Of a stretch of DNA of 33,500 bases, positions 9,050 through 20,255 are shown one piece after another (the stretch's first letter is position 1; each line of letters begins with the position of its first letter). The position numbers were made by a program, and so were the translations under genes. Source of the stretch: Chrysomallon squamiferum (lineage: Eukaryota > Mollusca > Gastropoda > Neomphalida > Peltospiridae). The notes under the pieces are model-generated. The model ran no database searches, had not been told where the DNA came from, and saw nothing but the letters and a program-made list of their open reading frames with translations. The stretch covers positions 4,518,708 through 4,552,207 of the forward strand of contig CM022667.1 in assembly GCA_012295275.1 (NCBI GenBank). The letters are read 5' to 3'.

Positions 9050-11765
9050 ATCACCACCATAATCTATCAAATAAATAATAATAATAAGAGTAATAGTATG
9101 AAGAAGAAACACATGTAGCAACATAAATAAATAAATAATATTTATAATAATAGTAATAGTAAGAAGAGGAAGAAGAAGAAGATGTAGCAATATAAATAAA
9201 TAAATAATAATTATAACAGTAATAATAAGAAGAACATGTAGCATTATAAATGAATAAATATTATAATAATAATAATAGTAGGAAGAGAAAGAAGAAGAAA
9301 ATGTAGTATAATAAATAAATAATAATTATAATAATAGTAAGAAGAAGTGTAGCAGTTTAAATAAACAAATAATAAATAATAAGAATAATAGTAAGAAAAA
9401 AGATGAAGCAATATAAATAAATAAATAATTAAATAAATAAATAACAATAATAGTAATAGTAAGAAAAAGGAGACATATAAATAAATAAATAATTATTATA
9501 ATAATAGTAAGAAGAAGATGTAGCATATAAATAAATAAATAAATAACTAAGAAGAAGACGATGTAGCATATAAATAAATAAATAATAATAAGAAGAAAGA
9601 GAAGAAGAAGATATAACAATATAAATAAATAAATAATAATTATAATAATAGTAAGAAAGAGAAGAAGAAGAAGATATAGCAGTATAAATAAAAAATAATA
9701 ATTATAATAATAGTAATAGTAAGAACAAGAAGATGTAGCAATATAAATAAATAAATAATAATTGTAATAAGAATAACAGTAAGAAGAACAAGAAGATGTA
9801 GCAAAATAAATAAATAAATAATAATTTTAATAATAGTAAGAAGAGGAAGAAGAAGAAAAAGATGTAGCAAAATATAAATAAATAATAATTATAATAATAG
9901 TAAGAAGAAGAAGAAGAAAAGATGTAGCATAAAAAATAAAATAAATAAATAGCATATAAATAAATAAATAAAATAATAATAATAATAATAGTAAGAAAAG
10001 AAAGAAGAAAATGTAGCATTATAAATAAATAATAATTATAATAATAGTAAGAAGAAGAAGATGTAGCATATAAATAAATAAATAATAATTATAATAATAG
10101 TAATAATATAAGAAGAAGATGTAGCAATATGAATAAAAAAATAATAATAATAATAATTAATAATAATAATAATATTAGTAAGAAGAAGAAAAAGATGTAG
10201 CACTGTAAATAAATAATAATTATAATAATAGTAATAGTAAGAAAAAGAAGAAGATGTGTAGCAATATTAATAAATAAATAATATTCATAAAATAGTAATA
10301 GTAAAAAGAAGAAGATATAGCAGTATAAATAAATAAATAACAATTGTAATAAGAATAATAGTAAGAAGAAGAAGATGTAGCAATATAAATAAATAAATAA
10401 TAATTATAATAGTAATAGTAGGAAGAAGAAGAAGAAGAAGATGTAGCAAGATAAATAAATAAATAATAATTGTAATAATAGTAAGAAGAGGAAGAAGAAG
10501 AAACAGATATAGCAATATAAATAAATAAATAATAATTATAATAATAGTAAGTAGAGGAAGAAGAAGATGTATCAATATATATAAATAATTAATAACTGTA
10601 ATAGTAGTAAGAAGAAAAAGAAGAAGAAAATGTAGCATCATAAATAAATAGAAAATAATTATAATAATAGTAATAGTAAGAAGAAGAAGTGTAGCAGTTT
10701 AAATAAACAAATAATATTGTAATAAGAATAATAGAAGAAAAAGATGTAGCAATATAAACAATAAATAAATAATTAATTAAATAAATAAATAATAATAATA
10801 GTAATAGTAAGAAAAAGGAGACATGTAAATAAATAAATAATATTCATAATAATAGTAAGAAGAAGAAGATATAACAGTATAAATAAATAAATAACAGTTG
10901 TAATAAGAATAATAGTAAGAAGAAAAAGAAGATGTGTAGCAATGTAGCAATATAAATAAATAAATAAATAATTATAATAGTAATAGTAGGAAGAAGAAGA
11001 AGAAGATGTAGCAAGATAAATAAATAAATAATAATTGTAATAATAGTAAGAAGAGGAAGAAAAAGATGTAGCAATATAAATAAATAAATAATATTCATAA
11101 TAGTAATAGTAAGAAGAAGAAGATATAGCAGTATAAATAAATAAATAATAATTGTAATAAGAATAATAGAAAAAAGAAGATGTAGCAATATAAATAAATA
11201 AATAATAATTATAATAGTAATAGTAGGAAGAAGAAGAAGAAGATGTAGCAAGATAAATAAATAATAATTATTATAATAATAGTAACAAGAACATGTAGCA
11301 TTATAAATTAATAAATATTATAATAATAGTAAGTTGAGGAGAAGAAGATGTAGCAATATATATAAATAAATAATAATTGTAATAGTAGTAAGAAGAAAAA
11401 GAAGAAGAAAATGTAGCATCATAAATAAATAGAAAATAATTATAATAATAGTAATAGTAAGAAGAAGAAGGTGTAGCAGTTTAAATAAACAAATAATAAT
11501 TGTAATAAGAATAACAGTAAGAAGAAAAAGATTAGCAGTATAAATAAATAAATAAATAATAATTGTAGTAACAATAAGAAGAAGATGTAGCAGTATAAAT
11601 AAGTAAATAAATAATAATAATAACAATAGTAATATAATAGTAAGAAGAACAAGATGTAGCAGTATAAATAAATAATAATCATAATAATAGTAATAGTAAG
11701 AAGAAGATGTATAAATAAATAATAATTATAATAATAATAACAAGAAGAAAGAAGATGTAGCAATA

Positions 11766-11796
<31 letters not shown>

Positions 11797-12015
11797 TAAT
11801 AAATATAATAATAAGAAGAATAAGATGTAAGAAGAGAAAAAATAAGATGTAGCAATATAAATATGTAAATAATAATTGACATAATAGTAATAGTAGGAAG
11901 AACAAGATGATGTAACAAAATAAATAAATAATTATAACAGTAGGAAGAAGTAGATGTAAGAAGATGTAAGAATATAAATAAATAATAATTATAATAGTAA
12001 TAGTAAGAACAACAA
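9050..12015. repeat. ~3 kb satellite array, unit ~50-60 bp (GATGTAGCAATATAAATAAATAAAT core)
   Basis: Dozens of degenerate units read roughly AAGAAGAAGATGTAGCAATA, then (AAAT)2-4, then AATAATTATAATAATAGTAA. Units differ in the number of GAA, AAAT and AAT subunits and in GTAGCA-, GTAGCAG- or GTAGCAT-type cores. Blocks of several units are themselves copied: the GTAGCATCATAAATAAATAG block with a following GTAGCAGTTTAAATAAACAA occurs at about 10632-10715 and again at 11411-11495; GTAGCAAGATAAATAAATAA with its neighbours recurs near 10442, 11008 and 11242. Minus-strand frames are low-complexity Leu/Ile/Tyr/Phe and are not genes. Confidence 0.93.
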
Positions 12016-12400
12016 TGCAAACATTTACAAGCAGATAATTTTTAGTAATACTTTTTTTACTATCATTATTTTTAGTTTAAATTTATTTAATTTTTTTTTT
12101 TCGTTTTTACATAATTACTTTTATTATCATTACTCTTAATATTTATGCATCTTGTATTTTTTTTTTTTAAATTTTATTTTCAGTTTTAAATTTTCATAGA
12201 TTTAACTGGACCCCTGTTTTGTCTATTTTTTAAAATATTAAACAATATTTTGATCCTTTTCATAATATTAATGTTTGTTTTGATTCTTCTAGTTTAAAAA
12301 AAAAAAAATAATAATAATAAAACAAATAAATAAATAAATAAATAAATAAATAAAACTAAACAATTTAAAAAAGATACAACCATAATAATTACATCTTTTA

Positions 12401-12439
<39 letters not shown>

Positions 12440-12634
12440 TGTAGTAGTAGTATTGGTAGTAGTAAATAAATAATAAAAATAAAATAAATTATGTTTCTTA
12501 TCATTTTCTTTTTGGAAAGTTAGCAAATAAGTTAATCGTAAATAATAAATAATAAAATTTTGATTAGTCTTAATTTAGAAGTAATAGTGGTATCCATTTT
12601 GTGTTGTACACCATAATAAGAAATGTTATTGTTA

Positions 12635-12681
<47 letters not shown>

Positions 12682-12684
12682 GTG
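12016..12684. other. AT-rich stretch with poly(T), AAAT and TTA microsatellites
   Basis: Contains poly(T) tracts, an (AAAT)n run at about 12320-12354 and TTA runs at about 12400-12440 and 12625-12681. No gene is seen. Confidence 0.7.
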
Positions 12685-12696
12685 TTAGGGTTAGGG
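12685..12696 (+). repeat. two telomere-type TTAGGG units
   Basis: TTAGGGTTAGGG directly follows the TTA microsatellite. Two units is the minimum for the metazoan telomere motif and could arise by mutation of TTA repeats. Confidence 0.5.
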
Positions 12697-12730
12697 TCAA
12701 TCATTCCTCACCAAATAAAAATTATTATTA

Positions 12731-12863
12731 TTTAATGTACCTTAAATGCAGCAACAAGGAGTCACCTGGTGAGTGATGACACCCCCACCTCAGAGTGGCT
12801 AATACGGGAAACTCATACTTGAAAATGAGCTACTGGGGGACTGTTCACCTTTGGTACATTAAA
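12731..12863. mobile_element. fold-back MITE-like element bounded by TTAA
   Basis: TTTAATGTACC (12731-12741) and GGTACATTAAA (12853-12863) are perfect 11-bp inverted repeats. Inside them, more pairs are nested: GGTGA (12768-12772) with TTCACC (12844-12849), CCCCCA (12782-12787) with TGGGGG (12834-12839), and CTCAT with ATGAG around an 8-nt loop. The interior is much less AT-rich than its flanks. TTAA lies at both edges (12732-12735, 12859-12862), as expected of a piggyBac-type target duplication, though the TTAAs are also part of the inverted repeat. It has no coding capacity, so it would be non-autonomous. A structured RNA or a regulatory hairpin is the alternative. Confidence 0.5.
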
Positions 12864-13305
12864 CTATCAACACTTATGAACAGAGAAAATATAATACATT
12901 TTAAAATATGTTAAAAATTTATACTGTAAACGTTTGATCATTTTTGTTTTACTAGTGTTTTTCTGCAAAAATTTCTTATAAATTTTATCTTTAAAAAAAG
13001 AACATTTAATATGAAAATATGTTTACGTTTTCTTTGGATGTAGTATATAACATTAGTTTAATATTCATTTATAAAAGTATGTACACTTCATTATGTTTTA
13101 TTTTACAAATATTGTCTTCTGTTTTTTATTATTTATGAAATCTGCATTACTATATCAGTGTTTACACATGATGGCAACATGGATGAAATAACAGCCTTTT
13201 TGTGGAGACTTTTGTCTTACTTTTATTCTATAAAGTTGAAGATCACCATCTTTTTTTCAAGATAATTTTAATTTAATTTTAATTTAATTTAATTTATATT
13301 TAATT

Positions 13306-13339
<34 letters not shown>

Positions 13340-13375
13340 GCTAATTAACATACTGTTTATTTACATGTGAATGAA
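12864..13375. other. gene-free AT-rich stretch
   Basis: No exon seen. A TTTAA/TTTA simple repeat occupies about 13260-13335. Confidence 0.5.
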
Positions 13376-13620
13376 GCCCCTCCCAGTATCTACGAGGGTG
13401 TCATTAAATAACATTAACATTTTGACATCGAACACGCCTTAAACTTTGTGTTGAAAATGCCGCGCTGTACCCGCTGTTCAGCCGATACAGCTAGCAGAAA
13501 TTGACGGCGGGTTGACATATGGCCGACATAAAAAAAACCCAAAAAACTAACTGATGTTAGCTCTCATGGCGGACAACCCCGCATTTATTGCTGGAGTCGG
13601 TATTTTAACTTGAAAAACGT
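13376..13620. other. local GC/CpG-richer island, function unknown
   Basis: It contains GCCGCGCTGTACCCGC, GACGGCGGG and several other CpGs, in strong contrast to its AT-rich surroundings. TACGAGGGTGTCATTAAATAA at 13391-13411 resembles the ends of some mariner-family elements and faces the island. Both strands are closed by stops, so it is not an exon I can recognise. It may be a decayed transposon piece or a distal promoter of the dynein gene. Confidence 0.3.
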
Positions 13621-14460
13621 AAATTAATCATTCAAACATGCCTGTTGGATTAGTAAATTGTTCAACAATAACTAATTAGTATAAATGACCAGTGAGAGAT
13701 TAAAATAATCCGAAATTAAAAGTAATTACAAGATAATAGGTTTAGTTGCAAACTTGTAGTAACAACAATGTATGTAATTAGTACCCATGGAAAAAAAAAA
13801 AAAAAAAAAAAAAAAAGAAAGAAAGAAAAATGAATAACTAACTAAATAAATAAATAAAAATAAAAAATAAATAAATAAAATCCTAGAATTTCAAAAAGGT
13901 TTAATAAACATTTGTCTTAGAAAATATTTCAGGCATTCGTTGGCAAGATAATAATAATAATAATAATAATAAAATTTAAAAAAATAAAAAATAAAATAAA
14001 ATGGATATTAGCTAATTTAATAAATGTGTGTTATTAAACATATTATAATTATTATGTTTATATGAAAAAAATATATATTAAGATTTTTGAAACGTATGTA
14101 AATATAATATTATTTTAATATATAAATAATTCCTTGAACTGAAATCTACGTTAAATTATTGAGTTATATTACAAAATTATACAATAATAATAAAGGTACT
14201 TTTAACAAAGGTAACAATATGGTTTATTTATAAATAAAGGGAGAAAAATGTATTACTAAATAAAATATTAAAAAAATATAAAAAAAAAAAAATCTCTGAT
14301 AATCATTTGTGTACTATGGAAGATATATATGATATATCAAGGCGTTTTGTTCTTTGTCAAAATGTTATTTTTTAAATTTTATTATTAGTTTCGATAGTAG
14401 TCCGCATTTGATTATGACAGTAGTACATAAACCAATCCTAAACATTGTTTTCCTTCGTTG
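13621..14460. other. gene-free AT-rich stretch
   Basis: Contains poly(A) with GAAA (13791-13830), AAAT and ATA microsatellites (about 13840-13880 and 13948-13975), and no exon. Confidence 0.55.
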
Positions 14461-14469
14461 ATATTCGTG

Positions 14470-14588
14470 CATCTTCGAGCATTTCCGTTTATCCCAGAAG
14501 GCACCTGTTGGAAACCGGAATATAAAACGAAGGGTGCACTTGTCAACTGAGTGTTTTGGGCCTAGCAACCAGTGAGAAACGAATTACA
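14470..14588 (+). promoter_or_regulatory. promoter/5'UTR of the roadblock light-chain gene
   Basis: TATAAAA at 14521-14527 lies 62 bp before the start codon and follows an ACCGGAA ETS-like core (14514-14520). If the TATA box is used, transcription would begin near 14550 and give a 5'UTR of about 35-40 nt. Confidence 0.45.
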
Positions 14589-16417
14589 ATGGTAAGGGTA
14601 CACATTACTATATTCCGCAGCCTTTTCTTAAATTTAAATAACTATTAGTTATATATTTATTACGTACGCTTTATAATAATGATTCAAACCAACAACACTG
14701 TTAAATTTAAGAATCACAGTTAAGACATTTTATGATTTTTGACTTTTTCAGTTTTTGTGTTGATTACTTTGAATTTATTTTAGAAACTTTGAAATGCATA
14801 ATTATCTTTGCTATTATTATTCCATATTCTTTTTAATAAAAGGAACTAATAATATATATGATGCTGATAGTAAATTCATTGCTAAGTTGTTTGTTTTGAG
14901 TAATAACCATACTTTATAAGTATTGTCTATAGTTAAATAATAAATACAATCATAATCTTGCAGTTTGTATACAGTATTTAATAACAGTTAATAACATGTT
15001 TCATGATCTCAATAAGTTGTTACCTTTTTGCATCTGTAGCCATGATGCATGATATTGCAAACTTGTCCTTGCCATACTCTAAGTTTACTACATATGACAT
15101 AACATTTTGACTCTGGTGTATTTAATTTAATTAATAACCGTTTAATTTTGTTTATTTCGTTCTTAATAAATTTGGTCACTATAGCAGTATATTTATAGGT
15201 CGACTCCAATATTTTATCTGTCATATTTTGGAAAAGATATCATTTTAGCTGCATGTTTTATATGTGAAATTAATTTTCCATAATTGTGTATATGTAATAA
15301 ATATTTATGTATAACATTTTCAGGCTGAAGTAGAAGAAACACTTAAAAGGCTGCAGAGCCATAAGGGTGTAATGGGAATTATAGTCATCAATCAAGAAGG
15401 TTAGTTGATAGAATGTATTTGTATTAATGGTTTTATATTTAAACATTTTAAACCATTACTTGAATATTCTGATCTAATGTTTTGTTGTTACTTAACTTAG
15501 GAGCATTTGTGTAAGGAACAAAAAAATACAGCTATTTCTGTTCTTGCAGATATCATAAAGTAATCATAATTTTGAAAGATAAATAGTAATTAATAAGAAA
15601 TAACTAATATTTGTTTATATATTTATTTATTTATTTCACATGAGTGCATGTTAAAATCTGAATGTCAGTTTACCTTTAATTAAATAAAATTTCAGGAATT
15701 CCCATCAGGACAACACTTGACAACTCGACCACTGTCCAGTGTGCTGGACTTATTCATCAGTTGACAGCAAAGGCTAAAAGTGTCATCCGAGATATTGACC
15801 CTCAGAATGACCTCACCTTCCTCAGATTGAGATCTAAGAAACATGAAATAATGGTTGCACCAGGTAATTAAATTTTTATATTTCAAAGACATAACAAAAA
15901 AGACTGTCATGTCCAGCATAAAAGACAGAAAAAATATAAATAGTATCAGAAATTCTAGATGTCTTGTGTATGATAAATTCATAGTTATATTTCTATAATT
16001 ACATATGCTAATTGTCATAAGCTGTTAAAAATTCTTTCACAGAAATTTTTCATTAACTGTGATGGTTTCAGTTGCATCAGTCTAGTTGGTGTATGAATTC
16101 ATATCCATGTTGTATATACTGAATACATATTTTATTATTAATGTTTATTTGGAAGTGCTATTTTATAAAATTAAATTGCGTGAAATATTCATCTAGTTCT
16201 TTTCACCTATTATAATTATACAATAATATTGCAAAATTTGGTTTCATTTTGATGGTATTATTTTTATTTATCACATATTGTTATAACCATTAATATAAAA
16301 TGAGTAACATTCCTTTATTGTTACCGGTTTCATTTTTAATGATATTGTAATTTCGTTATTTTTTCAGATAATGATTATATGTTGATTGTAATGCAATCGA
16401 AGGATCATGGTGCTTGA
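14589..16417 (+). CDS. DYNLRB1: cytoplasmic dynein roadblock/LC7 light chain
   Basis: Exons are 14589-14591, 15324-15399, 15696-15863 and 16368-16417, with GT-AG introns and matching phases; the product is 98 residues, close to the family's usual 96. The first coding exon is the ATG alone. The protein starts [19 protein letters not shown], carries the near-invariant [18 protein letters not shown] stretch, and then [15 protein letters not shown]. These are hallmarks of the roadblock/LC7 fold, a homodimer that binds the dynein intermediate chain and supports retrograde cargo transport; a role in the TGF-beta pathway is also known for the vertebrate protein. The C-terminal tail (SKDHGA) is divergent, as is common. 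The paralogue DYNLRB2 cannot be excluded, but a single invertebrate gene of this kind is usual. Function is assigned from similarity, with high certainty. Confidence 0.96.
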
Positions 16418-17290
16418 ATGCTTAATCTCTATTTATGAAGAAGGAGAGAGAGAGAGGTTATGGAACATTTTTCAAATATTGTTCGATTTATGTTTACCTG
16501 AACTTTCACTTATAAAACTTTGATATAAACTCACTAAATCTCAGTCTCAGTCTTCATTGTGATCTTTCTTGAATTTAAAGTTTTATAAGTAAAAGTTCAG
16601 TTTACGTGGTCTGGGATCTTCAAATATCTGTGTTATTATTTACTTTGTATTTATAGTGTTGGCCTTTGAGAGGTGCTGTTACTAAGCAAAACAAATGGAG
16701 TCAAAAGGGTTATATTTAAAACAGCTTAGTTCATAACAACATGCATTTTACATGAAATCTGGATGTGTCAGCATCATAAAGCTGCATTTGTTGTTCATAA
16801 AAGAAACTAAATTTTAGTGTTTAACTAATTTGAAATTATATTTAAAAAAAAATTAAAAGTTTATATATCTGTTGATATCTGAATTATAAAGGCTACATTT
16901 TTAAGACAAAACTTGAGTATTCTCCTGTAAAATATAATTGATAAACTTTATTTTCATTGTTTTATTTGCATGTTGTTCCCATGGTAATTTTATGTACTTA
17001 ATTCTGCCATAAATTAGATTAAAAATATAGAAAATAAAAGAAAAAAACTAACAGTTCAAAAATAAAAATATTTTACAAATTGCCCTGAATATGAAGTGTT
17101 TTACTATTTAGAAGTTTTTCATTCAAACAGTTCTCATTGTTTTTAAATTTCATTTCTTCTCATTTGGCTTCTGTAAATCACTGTTATGTTGGACTCCTTA
17201 CACTCTGTGTTAAGGAGATATTTTATTTAAATATTTTATCATCAGTTCTGTATTAAACAAAATGTGTATAAAAGTGTAATAAATAAACAT
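16418..17290 (+). other. 3'UTR of the roadblock gene with inverted repeat and poly(A) signals
   Basis: Two overlapping-range AATAAA signals lie at 17278-17283 and 17282-17287, about 860 bp after the stop, with GT/T-rich sequence downstream. An inverted repeat sits early in this stretch at 16498-16600. If these signals are used, the repeat would be transcribed. Confidence 0.5.
16498..16600. repeat. ~24 bp inverted repeat with ~54 nt loop
   Basis: CTGAACTTTCACTTATAAAA (from 16498) pairs with TTTTATAAGTAAAAGTTCAG (ending at 16600); pairing continues a few bases inward (CTTT/AAAG). Only one mismatch is seen across about 24 bp. It is a strong potential hairpin about 80 nt after the stop codon. 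Confidence 0.85.
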
Positions 17291-18979
17291 TAATAAAATT
17301 CTGAAAGCTTTGGAACTTCTTAAGTCTTTTGTGTTTTGTTTAGTCATTGGATAAAAAAAAATTATTGTAATATTATTTCATATTAGAATTTAATATTCTT
17401 CATTATTTAGTTAAAAATAATGGTGAAATTATGTGCAGTATTCTCAAGTTTCATGATAAAAAAAAATGTTCTTTTTGCTGAATGTTTTTTGTTAGATAAT
17501 CTGTCTTAAATAACCTCCCATAATAAAATAAAATGTCTAAATTATAAAGAAACTGATAATGCCAAAACGGATATATCTGAATCATGTATGTTCGTAGGTT
17601 TCTTTTTCTTAAGTGTTGCAGTGATTCTAAAACTATTCATGACTTTGTATTTTCATTTTAATTCATATATCATGGTTTTTATAATTACCAAATGATCTGT
17701 TAATTTAATCTTAGCCATCCATGAAAATATAATTAACCATTTTGCTGCTTAATGAAAAAATAGCTCATGGCAAAATCAACAAGTCCAGTAGATGTGCTGC
17801 TACCCCAGAACACATACTGGGCTTGTATGGTTGGGAGTTTATGGGGTGTGTCTCTTCTCACAGCCTAACAAGAACCTTTTTTAAGGTTGTTGGGTAAATC
17901 TGTAACCTTTTTACTGTGACAGCAAAAATTTATTTAAAAAGACATAAAAACCAGTGATTAGTTTTTAACAATTTTTATTAACAACAAACAATAAAAAATC
18001 AGTTTAAAAAAAAAAAAAATGTGTTAACAAAACAATAAATAGAAAAACATTGTTGCCATTTCAAGGATCTGGATGGTAGTATTATCAAAATCTGTTTTAT
18101 TTTTTTTTTTTTTTTTTATCAGTGTCCATGAAGAATATTTGTTTTTATTCTTTATTTAGATTTTACAATGATCAAAACTTGTAACATTTTAAACTGTCAA
18201 AGATTCATTTATGTTTTTATTTTATGTGTGATGTCATGGTTACTGCTTCTTGTTTAAAATTCAGAGTTGGTATTTTTGAAATATCTGGATAGTTGATCTG
18301 CCCTTGATTGTAATTCAGATAATCTCTAACATTAACTAAAAATGTGTGAATGTTTTCCAAATTTTCCTGAAATAACCTTTTGATTTAGTTGTGTTTTATA
18401 AACATGGCCAAATAAATATAATTACAGCACTATGTCATTTAAAAAACAGAAAAGAAATGAAACTTATAAAAGACTAAAGTATTAAAAGAGCAAAATAACT
18501 TGATGAAAAAGTGTAAAAACACTAGCTGTATTATTAGTATTTTTAAATATATTAAATCAAGGAAGTGCAAGTGGCAAGTTTATCATTAATTCCAGTCAGT
18601 GTAAAGATTAAGTAAATGCTAGGAAAAAAGCTTATACTATTTAAAATTAAGGAAACTCAAGACAAAATGATTATATGTAAGTATTGAAAAATACAATTTA
18701 AGTAAACATTTGGGAATAATAGATTATGCTAGTAATTAAAAAAAAAAAACAGAATTAGTAAATACATTTCCAAATGTGTACAATTATTGTAAATTCTTTG
18801 GACACAGTGTGCACCAAAGTTAAACAATGGCATGTATATTAATTAATATATATCAATACAAACAATGTTAAAAAAATTATTTATGTAAAATGTTAATAAG
18901 CAAATAAATATTTAAAAATTTAAAATTCAGTAAATTCAGTGCATGTTTTGTGCTATTAATAATGTATATTTCAAAGTAA
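17291..18979. other. AT-rich intergenic DNA between two convergent genes
   Basis: No exon seen. It holds poly(T) and poly(A) tracts (for example 18102-18118), a short GC-richer patch at 17775-17880 with a hairpin, and otherwise unremarkable AT-rich DNA. Confidence 0.5.
17780..17825. repeat. short perfect-stem hairpin
   Basis: CAAGTCCAGTAGATGTG (17780-17796) pairs with CACATACTGGGCTTG (17811-17825) apart from one T/G pair and a 2-nt bulge, around a 14-nt loop. It lies in a small GC-richer patch. Confidence 0.7.
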
Positions 18980-19110
18980 AAATATTTGGTCACTAAAATG
19001 TATAATTCAAACTAATAAAATTTTTGGTCATTATTTCAAAGTAATCCAATTTTTGGTTGCTGAAGTGAAGATTTCAAAGAAATCTTATTTTTGGTTGCTA
19101 AGGCATACAT
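18980..19110. repeat. degenerate tandem repeat (ATTTTTGGTTGCTAA core)
   Basis: Four spaced copies of a TTTTTGGT(C/T)(A/G)(C/T) core, followed by AATTTCAAAG-like sequence, lie near 18986, 19022, 19052 and 19090. The array is loose and old. Confidence 0.6.
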
Positions 19111-19378
19111 TTATTTTTGATGCATATAGCCTAGATAGATTTGATACAGTAATAAACATCTGGAGGTTCTTTTAGTTTTGCAGAAGGACATGATAAAGAA
19201 AGGACGTTTGTAAACTAGGTGTGTAAATCGGAACTGGAGATGAGCAAGACCAAAACACCTCAGTGAGAAACCCTTCCACCCCACCCTTACAAAAACATGT
19301 CATTTTTCAGTCGGGAGAGATGTAACAGAAACATCAGGGATTGTCCATGTCTGAAATTAATTGTGTTTAAAAGTAAAT

Positions 19379-19402
19379 TAACACACACACACACACACAC
19401 AC

Positions 19403-19442
<40 letters not shown>

Positions 19443-19460
19443 ATATATATACACACACAA
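19379..19460. repeat. palindromic compound microsatellite (CA)n(TA)n...(TG)n(TA)n(CA)n
   Basis: (AC)11, then (TA)9, a short AAA, (TG)9, TATATATA and a final (AC)4 lie end to end. The CA and TG halves are complementary, so the block can fold back on itself. It lies about 330 bp past the MATCAP stop codon. Confidence 0.93.
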
Positions 19461-19662
19461 TGAGTAACAGGTCAGAAAATTTAAAATAAGCACTAGTATT
19501 TTTCTTTTCTTTTTAAATAATTTTAGCAAAAGCAGATCTGCCTAAAAAATTTATAAAGTAATTATTTGTAAGTAGACAAAACTGAACTTAGTCCATTTAT
19601 ATCTCACCATCTTAGTGTAAAATGTAGTCAAAGTAACGCTATCCTACAAGCATAATTCCCAT

Positions 19663-19668
19663 TTTATT
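19663..19668 (-). terminator. candidate poly(A) signal of the MATCAP gene
   Basis: AATAAA on the minus strand, about 120 bp after the stop codon. It is the first reasonable signal downstream; AAAT repeats just after the stop give weaker alternatives. Confidence 0.4.
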
Positions 19669-19742
19669 AACATCATTAAAAATATGTGTATGTGTGTGTG
19701 CAAATGTAAATATATATGTTAATCTGAAAAAGTCAGTAGTCG

Positions 19743-19770
19743 AATAAATAAATAAATAAATAAATATATA
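19743..19770. repeat. (AAAT)n microsatellite in the MATCAP 3'UTR
   Basis: About six AAAT units and a short TA run lie within 20-50 bp of the stop codon. Confidence 0.85.
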
Positions 19771-19788
19771 TAATGTTGGAATGGCAAA

Positions 19789-20205
19789 TTATTCTACATC
19801 TTTGAGAATTTCATCTGTTAGTCCGTTGCTTTCTGCTATTCGGTTGATGTTGGAACGATAGACAGACATGTTGTTCATGAAATGTGGAAGTCTGGTCTGC
19901 TCCAGATCTGCTGATGATGCAAACTTTGATACATCGCTGTAGGCAACTTTTCCCATCCGTATCAGCATACCAAAGTCGACTTCATGTCGTCTTTTCAGTA
20001 ACTGAAGAGCACCGTCAAGGTAAACCTGATCTTTGCAAAAGGCACCTGTGAAAAATAGTTATGACTGTTCAAGTGTTTATTTTTACTTCATTTTTTTTAC
20101 TGTTGATTTCATTATTATTATTTTTAATATTATTATTATTATTAATATTATTGTTTTGTATCATTATTATAATTATTATTATTATGATTACAATTATTAG
20201 TATTG

Positions 20206-20255
<50 letters not shown>

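Noticed and set aside
9044-12020. Many minus-strand open frames of 65-135 codons
   Set aside because: All translate the AT-rich satellite into Leu/Ile/Tyr/Phe strings with overlapping frames; none has a domain or codon bias of a gene.
14365-14568. 67-codon minus-strand frame upstream of the dynein gene
   Set aside because: It overlaps the promoter and 5'UTR of DYNLRB1 on the other strand and has no recognisable domain.
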